From contig NZ_CP031030.1 in NCBI RefSeq assembly GCF_003711225.1, forward strand, positions 310,001 to 374,000: 64,000 bases of DNA. Reading direction: 5' to 3'. This DNA comes from Runella sp. SP2 (GTDB taxonomy: Bacteria; Bacteroidota; Bacteroidia; Cytophagales; Spirosomataceae). Position 1 is the first letter of the stretch; every line of letters starts with the position of its first letter. The notes below the pieces were generated by a model. It saw only the letters and a program-made list of their open reading frames with translations, did no database searches and was not told the DNA's origin. The position numbers and the translations under genes are program-made. This document shows, piece by piece, positions 43,227 to 51,676 of this stretch.

Positions 43227-44660
43227 TTAATTCCAACCCCCGCCCAGGGCGCGGTAAATATTCACAACGGCATTCATCTGTTGCATCTTGGTTTCGACCA
43301 AGTCAAACCGCGATTCTATGGCGTCGCGTTGTGTCAACAACACTTCCATGTAATCGGCACGGGCCGAGCTAAACAAGTTGTTTGAAATTGTGATTGACTG
43401 CGTAAGTGCTTGAACCTCTTTGGATTTGGTGTCGTATGTTTTTTCGAGATTGCTGATTTTAGAAACTTGATTAGCTACCTCAATATACGCATTCAACAAC
43501 GTACGTTCGTAGTTATAAACTGCCTGAATCTGCTTGGCATTGGCGTTGAAATATGAGGCTTTGATGGCGTTTTTATTGACCAACGGTGCCGCTAAATCCC
43601 CCGCCAGAGAAAGAATGAGTGATTGGGGCGTTTTTAACAAATACAACGGATTAAAAGCTTGATAACCAATTCCTGCCGAAATTCCCAACGAAGGATAAAA
43701 CCGCGCTTTGGCCACTTGCACATCTAGCTTATTGGCGGCCAATTCCTGTTCTGCCTGACGAATGTCGGGACGATTGGCTAATAACTGCGAAGGCAAGCCC
43801 GTATGAATGGTCGCGGGGACTAAATTGCTAAAATCTTGCGAACTACGCGCCACGGTTTGAGGATAACGTCCCACCAAAAAATTGATATGGTTTTCGGTTT
43901 CGATGATTCGTTGCTGGATGTTGTATTGCAAACTTTGGGTGTTCAACACCTGAGCTTCAAACCGCCGAACGGCCAATTCTGTCACTTTGGTGGACTCTTT
44001 TTGAAGTCGCACAATTCGCAACGCATTGTTCTGAATGTCAATGTTTTGGTGAATAATTGCTAATTGACTATCAAGCGCCAACAACTCATAGTACGAACTG
44101 GCGATTTCGGCAATTAGATTTGTGACCATAAAATTTCTGCCTTCGCCACTGGCCAAGTACCGATGCACGGCGGCATCTTTGGCATTACGGAGTTTATGCC
44201 AAATGTCGATTTCCCACGTGGCAAACAATCCACCCAGAAAATTGGGTAACGGTTCGGGGGTTTCTCGGCCAGGTTTGATGTCGGTGGTGGCTTCGCTGGC
44301 TCCGATGTTGGTATAGCGCCCCACTTTGTCCACACCCGCACTGCCACGGATTCCCACAAAAGGTTTGTATTCCCCTTGACGAGCCATGATTTCGTTGCGC
44401 GACATTTCGATTTCCTGCATCGTAATGTTTAACTCCTGATTGTTTTGCAAGGCGCTGTCAATCAGTGCGGTGAGGTAAGGGTCGGTAAAAAACTCCTTCC
44501 ATCGAATCGTGGCGCTGCTGGTCGAGTCCTGCGAGTTATTGAAACTCGCAGGTAAGGTATTTCGTTCGGTTCTGGTGACCAGCGCTGGGGTTTTGCAGCC
44601 CGAAATGGCCAACGTTAACCCCGCAACTCCAAGACCGAGTATGATGATTTTCTTAAACAT
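43227..44660 (-). CDS. TolC/NodT-family outer-membrane efflux lipoprotein
   Basis: 477 residues with a lipoprotein signal (GVAGLTLAISGCKT). Two OEP domains follow (about 60-250 and 265-465), including LLANRPDIRQAEQELAANK and ARFYPSLGISAGIGYQAF, typical of the NodT/OprM group. It should be the outer-membrane channel for the HAE1 pump. Its ATG overlaps the pump's stop by one base (TAATG). It is the last gene of the six-gene unit that starts with the response regulator at 51382. Confidence 0.92.
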   Translation of the reverse strand: MFKKIIILGLGVAGLTLAISGCKTPALVTRTERNTLPASFNNSQDSTSSATIRWKEFFTDPYLTALIDSALQNNQELNITMQEIEMSRNEIMARQGEYKPFVGIRGSAGVDKVGRYTNIGASEATTDIKPGRETPEPLPNFLGGLFATWEIDIWHKLRNAKDAAVHRYLASGEGRNFMVTNLIAEIASSYYELLALDSQLAIIHQNIDIQNNALRIVRLQKESTKVTELAVRRFEAQVLNTQSLQYNIQQRIIETENHINFLVGRYPQTVARSSQDFSNLVPATIHTGLPSQLLANRPDIRQAEQELAANKLDVQVAKARFYPSLGISAGIGYQAFNPLYLLKTPQSLILSLAGDLAAPLVNKNAIKASYFNANAKQIQAVYNYERTLLNAYIEVANQVSKISNLEKTYDTKSKEVQALTQSITISNNLFSSARADYMEVLLTQRDAIESRFDLVETKMQQMNAVVNIYRALGGGWN

Positions 44661-47600
44661 TAGTGCTCAATTTCTTCGGTTAATGGATTCTCTTTTTCGC
44701 CTTTAATCAGCTGACGACCTTCGGCTATTTTTCCGAAAATAAAGTACAGCCCAGGAACGATAATCACGCCGAATACAGTCCCAAAAAGCATTCCTCCTAG
44801 GGCTGACGAACCAATCGTACGGTTTCCGATGGCCCCTGCACCCGTGGCAAGCACGAGCGGAATCAACCCCGCAATGAAGGCAAAAGACGTCATCAAAATG
44901 GGGCGGAAACGTACCTTGGCCCCTTCGATGGCGGCGTTCAAAACGGTGAATCCTTCTTTGTGTTTCTGAACGGCAAACTCCACAATCAAGACCGCGTTTT
45001 TCCCCAACAACCCAACCAACATCACCAATCCTACTTGGGCATAAATGTCGTTGGCAAGCCCCATCACTTTAATGAGTAGGAAAGAACCGAAGACCCCCGC
45101 AGGCAGCGAGAACACCACCGCCAGCGGCAGAATAAAGCTCTCGTACTGGGCAGCAAGGACAAAATAGACAAAGGCCAATACGATGAGGAAAATGTAAAGT
45201 GCCTCGTTACCCCGCATTACTTCGTCTTTCGACAAGCCACCCCAGTCGATGTCGTAGCCGCGCGGGAGGGTTTTCTTAGCCACTTCCTGAATCACCTTGA
45301 TGGCCTCGCCACTGCTGTACCCCTTGGCAGGTGCCCCACGGAAAGCCGCAGTGGTGTACATGTTGTAGCGGTTGATTTCGTTGGCGCCCTGCGATTTTTT
45401 GATGCGCATAAAGGCCGAGAACGGTACCATTTCGTCGTACTTATTTTTAACGTACAGGTTCATAATGTCGTCAGGGAGTCGGCGGTATTCGGGCGATGCT
45501 TGCACAAACACCTTAAAGAAACGCTGGAACTTAATAAAACCGAGTTCGTACGTACTACCAATCAAAATAGAAAGCGTATTCATGGCATTGCCTATCGAAA
45601 CGCCCTTTTGCATGGCCAATTTATTGTCGATTTCGAGTTCGTATTGGGGGTAATTGGCACTATAAAAGGTAAACAAGCCCGTCAGTTCTTTCCGCTTTTT
45701 GAGTTCACTCATAAAATCGGAGCTGACTTTTTCGAGTTGTTTGTAATCACCCGTGTTGGTTTTGTCCAACAATTGCAATGCAAAACCACCCGCAGCTCCG
45801 TACCCTGGTACGGCTGGTGGGTCAAAAAATTCGATGGTCGCCCCTGGGATTACTTTGGCTCGTTCTTCTAATTCATAAATAATCTCATTGACGGTGTGTT
45901 TACGCTCGTCCCAAGGTTTGAGGTTAATCAAACACGTACCCGCGTTTGACCCCCGCCCTTCGGTAAGGACTTCGTAACCCGCAAGGGCCGAAACCGACTG
46001 AATGCCTTCTACTTTTTCGGCAATCGCTTGGAGTTTGCGGGTAATGTCGTTGGTGCGTTCCAAGGTGGAGCCTGGAGGCGTTTGTACGATGGCGTAAATC
46101 ATGCCTTGGTCTTCGCTCGGAATAAAGCCCGACGGGAGTTTGGCCGTAATTCCGAAAATTCCGACCCCAAAAGCCAACAGGATTCCCCACGTCACTACGC
46201 GGCGGTTGACGATTAGACGCAAAAGCCCCACATACCGACCCGTAAGTTTCTCGAAACCTCGGTTGAAGGCATCAATAAAGCGGTCGATGATGGTTTTCTT
46301 GCGTTTGTGACCGTGGTGATTTTTCAAAATCATGGCACAAAGCACAGGCGTAAGGGTAAGCGCTACCAGCCCCGAAATGACGATAGACGTAGCCATCGTA
46401 ATCGAAAACTGGCGGTAGAAAATCCCCACGGGGCCCGTCATAAAGGCAACTGGGACAAACACGGCGGTCATCAACAACGTAATGGCAATAACGGCGCCGC
46501 TGATTTCGCGAAGTACTTTCTTGACGGCTTTGTAAGGTGTGAGGTGAGGTTCCTCTTCCATTTTGGCATGAACGGCCTCCACGACCACAATGGCGTCATC
46601 GACCACAATACCGATGGCAAGTACCAACGCAAAGAGCGTAATCATGTTGATGGTCAGGCCAAAGAGCTGCATAAAGATAAAGGCACCAATCAACGACACG
46701 GGCACGGCCAGCGTGGGGATGAGCGTAGAGCGCCAGTCGCCCAAGAAGATAAACACCACCAAGGCCACCAGAATAAAGGCATCGCGCAGGGTGTGAATAA
46801 CGTTTTCGATGGAGGCATCCAAAAAGTGCGAAACGTCGTAGCTAATTTCGTAATCCATGCCAGGCGGAAACGACGTTTTCTTCATTTCGTCCAGTTTGGC
46901 TTTTACGCTTTTAATGACATCGCTGGCGTTACTTCCGTAGGTTTGTTTGAGCATAATCGCTGCCGACGGGAAGCCATTGAGGTTGGAATAAATGTCATAA
47001 TATTCGCTACCAAGCTCCACTTCGGCAATGTCTTTCAGTTTCAGAATTTCACCGTTAGGATTTGCCTTCACAATTACATTTTTGTACTGTTCCACGTCGT
47101 TGAAACGCCCTTGATAGGTCAATACGTATTCCAAGGCTTCGGCGCGTTTTCCATCGCTTCGACCAATCCGCCCAGGCGACCCAATCACACTTTGGTCGTT
47201 GAGGGCTTCCATCACCTCGTCGGCCGAAATATTGTAAGCCCGCATACGGTCGGGTTTGAGCCAAATCCGCATCGCGTACTGGCGACTACCCAAGATACTG
47301 GCTTGCCCAATTCCCGTAATCCGTTGAAGTTCAGGTAACATATTTACTCCCGCAAAGTTGAAGAGAAACTTCATGTTGGCTTTGGGGTCTTTGCTGTACA
47401 AGTTGACGTACATCAACATGTTGGGAACGATACGGTTGACGATAACCCCTTCGCGCTGCACCAAAACGGGCAAGCGGTTGAGTACCTGCGCAATACGCGT
47501 ATTGACGTTGACGACAGCTTGGTCGGGGTCAGTGCCGAGGTTAAAGACAATCTGGATGTTGGCTTCCCCCGCACTGGTGGCGTCAGAAGTCATGTATTTC

Positions 47601-47824
47601 ATGCCAGGTACGCCGTTGATGGCCTGTTCCATCGGAATCAGCACCGATTCGGTAAGTACCTTCGCACTAGCCCCTGGGTAAGAGGCCCGTACGATGACCA
47701 TTGGGGGCGAAATTTCGGGAAATTGTGAGATAGGTAAGCTAGTAATAGCCAATATCCCCATGAAAATGATGACCAGCGAGATGACGATAGCAAGCACTGG
47801 TCGATGTATGAATTTACTAAACAT
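44660..47824 (-). CDS. HAE1-type RND multidrug efflux permease (AcrB-like)
   Basis: 1054 residues. The N-terminus MFSKFIHRPVLAIVISLVII and the TM4 signature ALAIGIVVDDAIVVVEAVHA, with the paired Asp of the proton relay, place it in the hydrophobe/amphiphile (HAE1) branch rather than the metal branch at 11.2 kb. SGLFTFYSANYPQYELEIDN-like and GFIKFQRFFKVFVQASPEYR segments belong to the porter domains. It is an inner-membrane proton antiporter for small toxic organic compounds. The adaptor gene ends 27 bp upstream and the channel gene follows directly. Confidence 0.94.
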   Translation of the reverse strand: MFSKFIHRPVLAIVISLVIIFMGILAITSLPISQFPEISPPMVIVRASYPGASAKVLTESVLIPMEQAINGVPGMKYMTSDATSAGEANIQIVFNLGTDPDQAVVNVNTRIAQVLNRLPVLVQREGVIVNRIVPNMLMYVNLYSKDPKANMKFLFNFAGVNMLPELQRITGIGQASILGSRQYAMRIWLKPDRMRAYNISADEVMEALNDQSVIGSPGRIGRSDGKRAEALEYVLTYQGRFNDVEQYKNVIVKANPNGEILKLKDIAEVELGSEYYDIYSNLNGFPSAAIMLKQTYGSNASDVIKSVKAKLDEMKKTSFPPGMDYEISYDVSHFLDASIENVIHTLRDAFILVALVVFIFLGDWRSTLIPTLAVPVSLIGAFIFMQLFGLTINMITLFALVLAIGIVVDDAIVVVEAVHAKMEEEPHLTPYKAVKKVLREISGAVIAITLLMTAVFVPVAFMTGPVGIFYRQFSITMATSIVISGLVALTLTPVLCAMILKNHHGHKRKKTIIDRFIDAFNRGFEKLTGRYVGLLRLIVNRRVVTWGILLAFGVGIFGITAKLPSGFIPSEDQGMIYAIVQTPPGSTLERTNDITRKLQAIAEKVEGIQSVSALAGYEVLTEGRGSNAGTCLINLKPWDERKHTVNEIIYELEERAKVIPGATIEFFDPPAVPGYGAAGGFALQLLDKTNTGDYKQLEKVSSDFMSELKKRKELTGLFTFYSANYPQYELEIDNKLAMQKGVSIGNAMNTLSILIGSTYELGFIKFQRFFKVFVQASPEYRRLPDDIMNLYVKNKYDEMVPFSAFMRIKKSQGANEINRYNMYTTAAFRGAPAKGYSSGEAIKVIQEVAKKTLPRGYDIDWGGLSKDEVMRGNEALYIFLIVLAFVYFVLAAQYESFILPLAVVFSLPAGVFGSFLLIKVMGLANDIYAQVGLVMLVGLLGKNAVLIVEFAVQKHKEGFTVLNAAIEGAKVRFRPILMTSFAFIAGLIPLVLATGAGAIGNRTIGSSALGGMLFGTVFGVIIVPGLYFIFGKIAEGRQLIKGEKENPLTEEIEH

Positions 47825-47851
47825 ATTCTTGCGAGGTTTTGGGGACGGCTG

Positions 47852-48934
47852 TTACTCAGTATAAACTTTAAGATTGGCCAACACTTTGTGCGGGTCTTGG
47901 TAATCAAAGTGAATCTTCTCGTTGTCGTGTACTTTACGGATACCTTCAAGCAAGATGCGTTCGTCGGCGGCTAAGCCATCTTTTACCACGTAGAGGTCGG
48001 GCATTTCGGCCGCAATATTGATTTCACGTGATCGTACAACGTTGTCTTTTCCAACCACATACACATAGCGTTTTTCTAGAATTTCAAAAGTGGCTTTTTG
48101 TGGAATAATGATGGCGTTGCGAAGCGGAACCACCATTTGGATGTTGCCTGTTTCGCCGTGACGAAGCAGCCCTTTGGGGTTGGGGAAAGTAGCCCGAAAG
48201 GCAATGTTACCCGTTTCGTTGTTGAAGTCGGCCTCAATCGTTTCGACAATGCCCGAGTGACCAAAGAGTTGATTATTAGCCATCAACAAATTGACCGACA
48301 TCTTTTTGCCGTCTTGTGCTTTGGCTTTAAAATCTAAGTATTCGGCTTCGGGTACGTTGAAATACACCCACATTTTGCTGTTGTCAGAAAGCGTGGTGAG
48401 CAAATCGCCTTCATCCACCAAACTTCCAGGGCGTACTTGAAAATGGTCCATGATGCCCGAAAAAGGCGCTTTGATTTTGGTAAAACCTAAATGTACTTGG
48501 GCTAAGGCAAGTTCGGCTTTGGCTTTGTCCCACTTGGCATTGACCATCGCCAATTCGTTGGGCGCTACGATGTTGCTATCGGCAAGGCGTTTGGTGTTTC
48601 GGTATTCGATGCTGACAAACTTAGCTTCGGCTTCGGCTTTTTGTACTTCGGCTTCGTACAGTTTGGGCATGATTTGAAACATCAATTGGCCTTCTTTGAT
48701 AAACTGACCTTCGTCCACGTAGATATTTTGGAGGTAGCCTCGCTGCTGAGCGCGGAGCTCAATATGGCGAAATGCACGGATTTGGCAGACGTAATCTTTC
48801 GTAATGGTAGTGTCTTTTTTGAGGGGGTTGGTCACCAAAAACTTGGTAATTTCTTCCTTCTCTTCTTCTTTTTCTGAGCAACTTGTACACCACAACAAGG
48901 CACAGAAACTTGCGAGCATGAGGGTCTTATTCAT
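47852..48934 (-). CDS. RND efflux periplasmic adaptor, lipoprotein
   Basis: 360 residues from the ATG at 48934 (MNKTLMLASFCALLWCTSCS), with lipobox CTSC. Longer in-frame starts would overlap the small membrane-protein gene upstream and are rejected. The AcrA-like order is visible: lipoyl half (GYLQNIYVDEGQFIKEGQLM), helical hairpin, second lipoyl half (FTKIKAPFSGIMDHFQVRPG), beta-barrel (MWVYFNVPEAEYLDF) and membrane-proximal domain. It connects the HAE1 pump with the outer-membrane channel. Confidence 0.92.
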   Translation of the reverse strand: MNKTLMLASFCALLWCTSCSEKEEEKEEITKFLVTNPLKKDTTITKDYVCQIRAFRHIELRAQQRGYLQNIYVDEGQFIKEGQLMFQIMPKLYEAEVQKAEAEAKFVSIEYRNTKRLADSNIVAPNELAMVNAKWDKAKAELALAQVHLGFTKIKAPFSGIMDHFQVRPGSLVDEGDLLTTLSDNSKMWVYFNVPEAEYLDFKAKAQDGKKMSVNLLMANNQLFGHSGIVETIEADFNNETGNIAFRATFPNPKGLLRHGETGNIQMVVPLRNAIIIPQKATFEILEKRYVYVVGKDNVVRSREINIAAEMPDLYVVKDGLAADERILLEGIRKVHDNEKIHFDYQDPHKVLANLKVYTE

Positions 48935-48983
48935 ACTGATTTCACTTTTTGTGTAGGGAGAATGGGGAATAATGTGAGTGGAT

Positions 48984-49268
48984 TTATTTTTTTGAATGCG
49001 AGTTTGTTTTGTAAAGCGGGGGAGCATTGGGGTGTTGGGCCAATTCTCGTAAGAGGCTATCTTTCTCTTGGTTGTGACGAATACATTCCGAAAGTTGCTG
49101 CCGACAATACACATTATCGACACTGCTAGCCACGCTGGCTAATTCAAATTCATAGAGGCTCCGTTGGCGGGTTTGTTGGTAAAGTAAAAAGCCGTTGAAG
49201 CCTAGTGACAGGGCCAACGTGAGTCCTAAACCGTAAAGCAAAATCGATGGAAAATAATGGCGTCGCAT
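48984..49268 (-). CDS. Small single-pass membrane protein of unknown function in the efflux operon
   Basis: 94 residues. The N-terminal helix FPSILLYGLGLTLALSLGFN (about 7-27) is followed by a helical, probably periplasmic tail with two Cys and a His (CRQQLSECIRHNQEKD, about 54-69). The spacing C-x6-C-x2-H could bind a metal or form a disulfide. It lies between the histidine kinase (69-bp gap) and the adaptor (49-bp gap), all on one strand, so it is probably co-regulated. I do not recognise a family. A sensing accessory role is possible but unproven. Confidence 0.65.
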   Translation of the reverse strand: MRRHYFPSILLYGLGLTLALSLGFNGFLLYQQTRQRSLYEFELASVASSVDNVYCRQQLSECIRHNQEKDSLLRELAQHPNAPPLYKTNSHSKK

Positions 49269-49337
49269 AGGTGATATGCTGTGTTAATTGACAAAACAAA
49301 GCAACCACTTAGGTATTAAAACGATGTGAGAAGGAAA

Positions 49338-50696
49338 TTAGAAAACATTAGAGAAAGAAACCAACACGGTGGTACCCTCGTCGATTTTAGAATTCAAATG
49401 AAGAAAGCCTTGGTGTAGCTCAATGATTTTCTGCGTCATGGCTAAGCCAATGCCAAACCCAGGAACGCCTTCTACGTTTTTTCCTCGGTAAAGTGGGTCA
49501 AAAATGTGGGCAATATCGACTTCGGCAATGCCCCGTCCGTGGTCTTTGATGATGACCAAAATTTTATCAGAAGTCGTCTGAAGTTGTACTGAAACGGCCT
49601 CAGTAGAGTACTTGCAGGCATTGTCGAGGAGGTTTAGAAAGGCAGTGGTCAGCAAAGTTGCATTTCCTTTTACTGTCAGCGAGTGGTCGTCGTCGGTTGT
49701 AAATTGAAGGGGTAAACTTCGGTGCGGGTATTTGGCATGAATTTGCCCCAGTGCCGTCAGCAAACAATCATCCACCTGCACACTTTGGAGGGTAAGCGCC
49801 CCATCGGTGACGCGTGCCAGTCCGAGCAAACTATTGGTGAGCGAAATGACCTTTTTTAATTCTTCCACGGCGACTTCCATGCTGTCGCGCCAGTCGTTGG
49901 GGTTTTGGTCGTAGCGGAGCGATGTTTCGAGCGTGCCGAGGGTGTTGGTAAGCGGAGTACGAAGTTCGTGCGAGGCGTGGGCCACAAAACTCCGTTGGGA
50001 GACAAAGGCATCTTCGAGCCGAAAGAGCATTTGGTTGAAGGTCATCGCAAGCTGCGCAATTTCGTCGCGGCGGTTGCCTTCGTTGACGCGTTTGTGTAGG
50101 TCTTTGGCGGTAATTTGCTCAACTTCGTCCACGATTTGCGAAATGGGTTTCAACACCCTTCCCGAAAAATACCAACCTGCTAATACAATCAGGGAAAATC
50201 CTAACATATTGGCCAACAGTAGGATTTGCTGTAACGTGCCAAGTTTGGCAAATCCAATGCGGTCGTAGCCCGAGGCAAAAATGAAAAAGCGCTGCCCTTG
50301 GTCATTGTAAGGAATCAAAATGGACTCAAGGTGGCCTGCACGAAATTCAAAAATGGCATCAGAAGAGGGTAGATGTGGGATTTTTTCTTTGTAATAGTCT
50401 GATTCTTTGAGGGTTCGGTTGGTAAAAACTAACTTATGTTGTTGGTCAAAAATACTAATTTGTTCCTCGACAATGGTGAGCAAATCGGTACGAACCATGT
50501 TTTTAAAAAAATCATCGTGCAGGTGCCGCCTCGAAATCAAAACCCTTCCTGCAACCCGTGCTTTTCCCTCCAATCGGCTATAAAATTCTTCTTGGCGGTA
50601 TAACGAGTAAAAATACCAAACCAACAACGACAGCGTCACCTGAATGGCCGTGGCAAGCAGGGTAAAAATAATGGTAAGTCGATTTCGAATGAGCAT
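49338..50696 (-). CDS. HAMP-domain sensor histidine kinase
   Basis: 452 residues. Two membrane helices (about 8-30 and 160-180) flank a periplasmic sensor loop. A HAMP domain follows (SGRVLKPISQIVDEVEQITA). The HisKA H-box is FVAHASHELRTPLTNTLGTL. The ATPase part has N-box NLLDNACKYS, G1 IKDHGRGIAE and G2 FGIGLAMTQKI. It is complete and should be active. It begins 14 bp after the response regulator. The layout matches CusS/CzcS-type kinases that control efflux pumps, and the pump genes follow downstream. Confidence 0.93.
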   Translation of the reverse strand: MLIRNRLTIIFTLLATAIQVTLSLLVWYFYSLYRQEEFYSRLEGKARVAGRVLISRRHLHDDFFKNMVRTDLLTIVEEQISIFDQQHKLVFTNRTLKESDYYKEKIPHLPSSDAIFEFRAGHLESILIPYNDQGQRFFIFASGYDRIGFAKLGTLQQILLLANMLGFSLIVLAGWYFSGRVLKPISQIVDEVEQITAKDLHKRVNEGNRRDEIAQLAMTFNQMLFRLEDAFVSQRSFVAHASHELRTPLTNTLGTLETSLRYDQNPNDWRDSMEVAVEELKKVISLTNSLLGLARVTDGALTLQSVQVDDCLLTALGQIHAKYPHRSLPLQFTTDDDHSLTVKGNATLLTTAFLNLLDNACKYSTEAVSVQLQTTSDKILVIIKDHGRGIAEVDIAHIFDPLYRGKNVEGVPGFGIGLAMTQKIIELHQGFLHLNSKIDEGTTVLVSFSNVF

Positions 50697-50710
50697 ATTT
50701 AGAGAAACGA

Positions 50711-51382
50711 TTATCCTTCGCGTAGCACATAACCCATTCCGACGATGGTGTGGAGGAGTTTGGTAGAAAAGCCTTTGTCTATTTTTTTGCGTAAATAGCT
50801 GATATAGACGTCAATGACGTTGGTGCTGCTGTCAAAATCCAAGCTCCAAACGCGTTCGCTTATGTCCACCCGTGAGATGATTTTCCCTTTGTTGAGCATC
50901 AAATATTCCATTAAAGAGTACTCGCGCGTCGTGAGGTTGATGCGTTGGCCAGCGCGAGTGACTGTCTTGGTATCAAGGTTCAGTTCCAAATCTGCCAACC
51001 GTAAGATTTGCTTTGGTTTGGTGCCGCTTCGCCGCGTGAGTGCCCGAAGACGCAAAAGAAGTTCCTGAAATTCAAAAGGTTTGGCAAGATAGTCGTCCGC
51101 GCCCGCGTTAAAGCCATCGGCTTTGTCTGCGAGGCTATCGAGGGCCGTTAGCATCAAAACGGGGACGCTTTCATTGTCAGCCCGAATAAGCTGACATAAC
51201 TCAAAACCATTGATGTGAGGGAGGTTAACGTCCAACAAAATGATGTCGTAACTATTTTTACGAAAAAGTGACAGACCCATGCGCCCGTCGTAGGCAACTT
51301 CTACTTCATAGCCTTCGGCCGAAATACCTTTTCGGATAAAAGAGGCGAGTCTATACTCGTCTTCCACTAATAAGATTTTCAT
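50711..51382 (-). CDS. OmpR/PhoB-family response regulator
   Basis: 223 residues. The receiver domain (about 1-115) starts MKILLVEDEYRLASFIRKG with the acidic pair, has the phospho-acceptor Asp in DIILLDVNLPHINGFELC and the conserved Lys in DDYLAKPFEF. The winged-helix DNA-binding domain (about 125-222) contains LTTREYSLMEYLMLNKGKII and SSTNVIDVYISYLRKKID. It resembles CusR/CzcR-type regulators and heads the kinase-pump unit. Such proteins bind 11-bp phased direct repeats, a feature present upstream of the czc operon in this window. Confidence 0.94.
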   Translation of the reverse strand: MKILLVEDEYRLASFIRKGISAEGYEVEVAYDGRMGLSLFRKNSYDIILLDVNLPHINGFELCQLIRADNESVPVLMLTALDSLADKADGFNAGADDYLAKPFEFQELLLRLRALTRRSGTKPKQILRLADLELNLDTKTVTRAGQRINLTTREYSLMEYLMLNKGKIISRVDISERVWSLDFDSSTNVIDVYISYLRKKIDKGFSTKLLHTIVGMGYVLREG

Positions 51383-51451
51383 ACAAACGATGTGGGTTGT
51401 TGATGTGTCAAAGTGTTCGTTTCCACCCCTTTAGAGGGTGTGCTGTTGCTG

Positions 51452-51459
51452 CAAATATA
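51452..51459 (-). promoter_or_regulatory. -7 box (TATATTTG) for the response-regulator/efflux unit
   Basis: TATATTTG on the minus strand fits the consensus and lies 69 nt before the regulator's ATG. A small hairpin CACCC/GGGTG (51424-51440) is in the presumed leader. The rest of the 294-bp gap shows nothing I can name. Confidence 0.4.
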
Positions 51460-51676
51460 TACACCGACTTGATTGGGTAGGCATACATACACTTCTCACA
51501 AAGCGATTTTAATCCTTTTTTCATACCCGCTTGCGACAATTAAGTCGCACTATTTGGCATAAAAAAAGCGATAAAAGAAGGGCTCATCTAAAAAACTGAC
51601 GTGGGATAAGTAAAAAGCATAACTTGGTCGTTTTATTTAGTTTTAAGTATCTCTCTCACAAAAGTTTGATTAACCC

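Noticed and set aside
46307-47338. Long plus-strand open frame (343 codons) opposite the HAE1 pump gene
   Set aside because: It lies fully antisense to a certain RND permease gene. Its translation is rich in His, Arg and Asn and has no domain; it is a codon-usage shadow.
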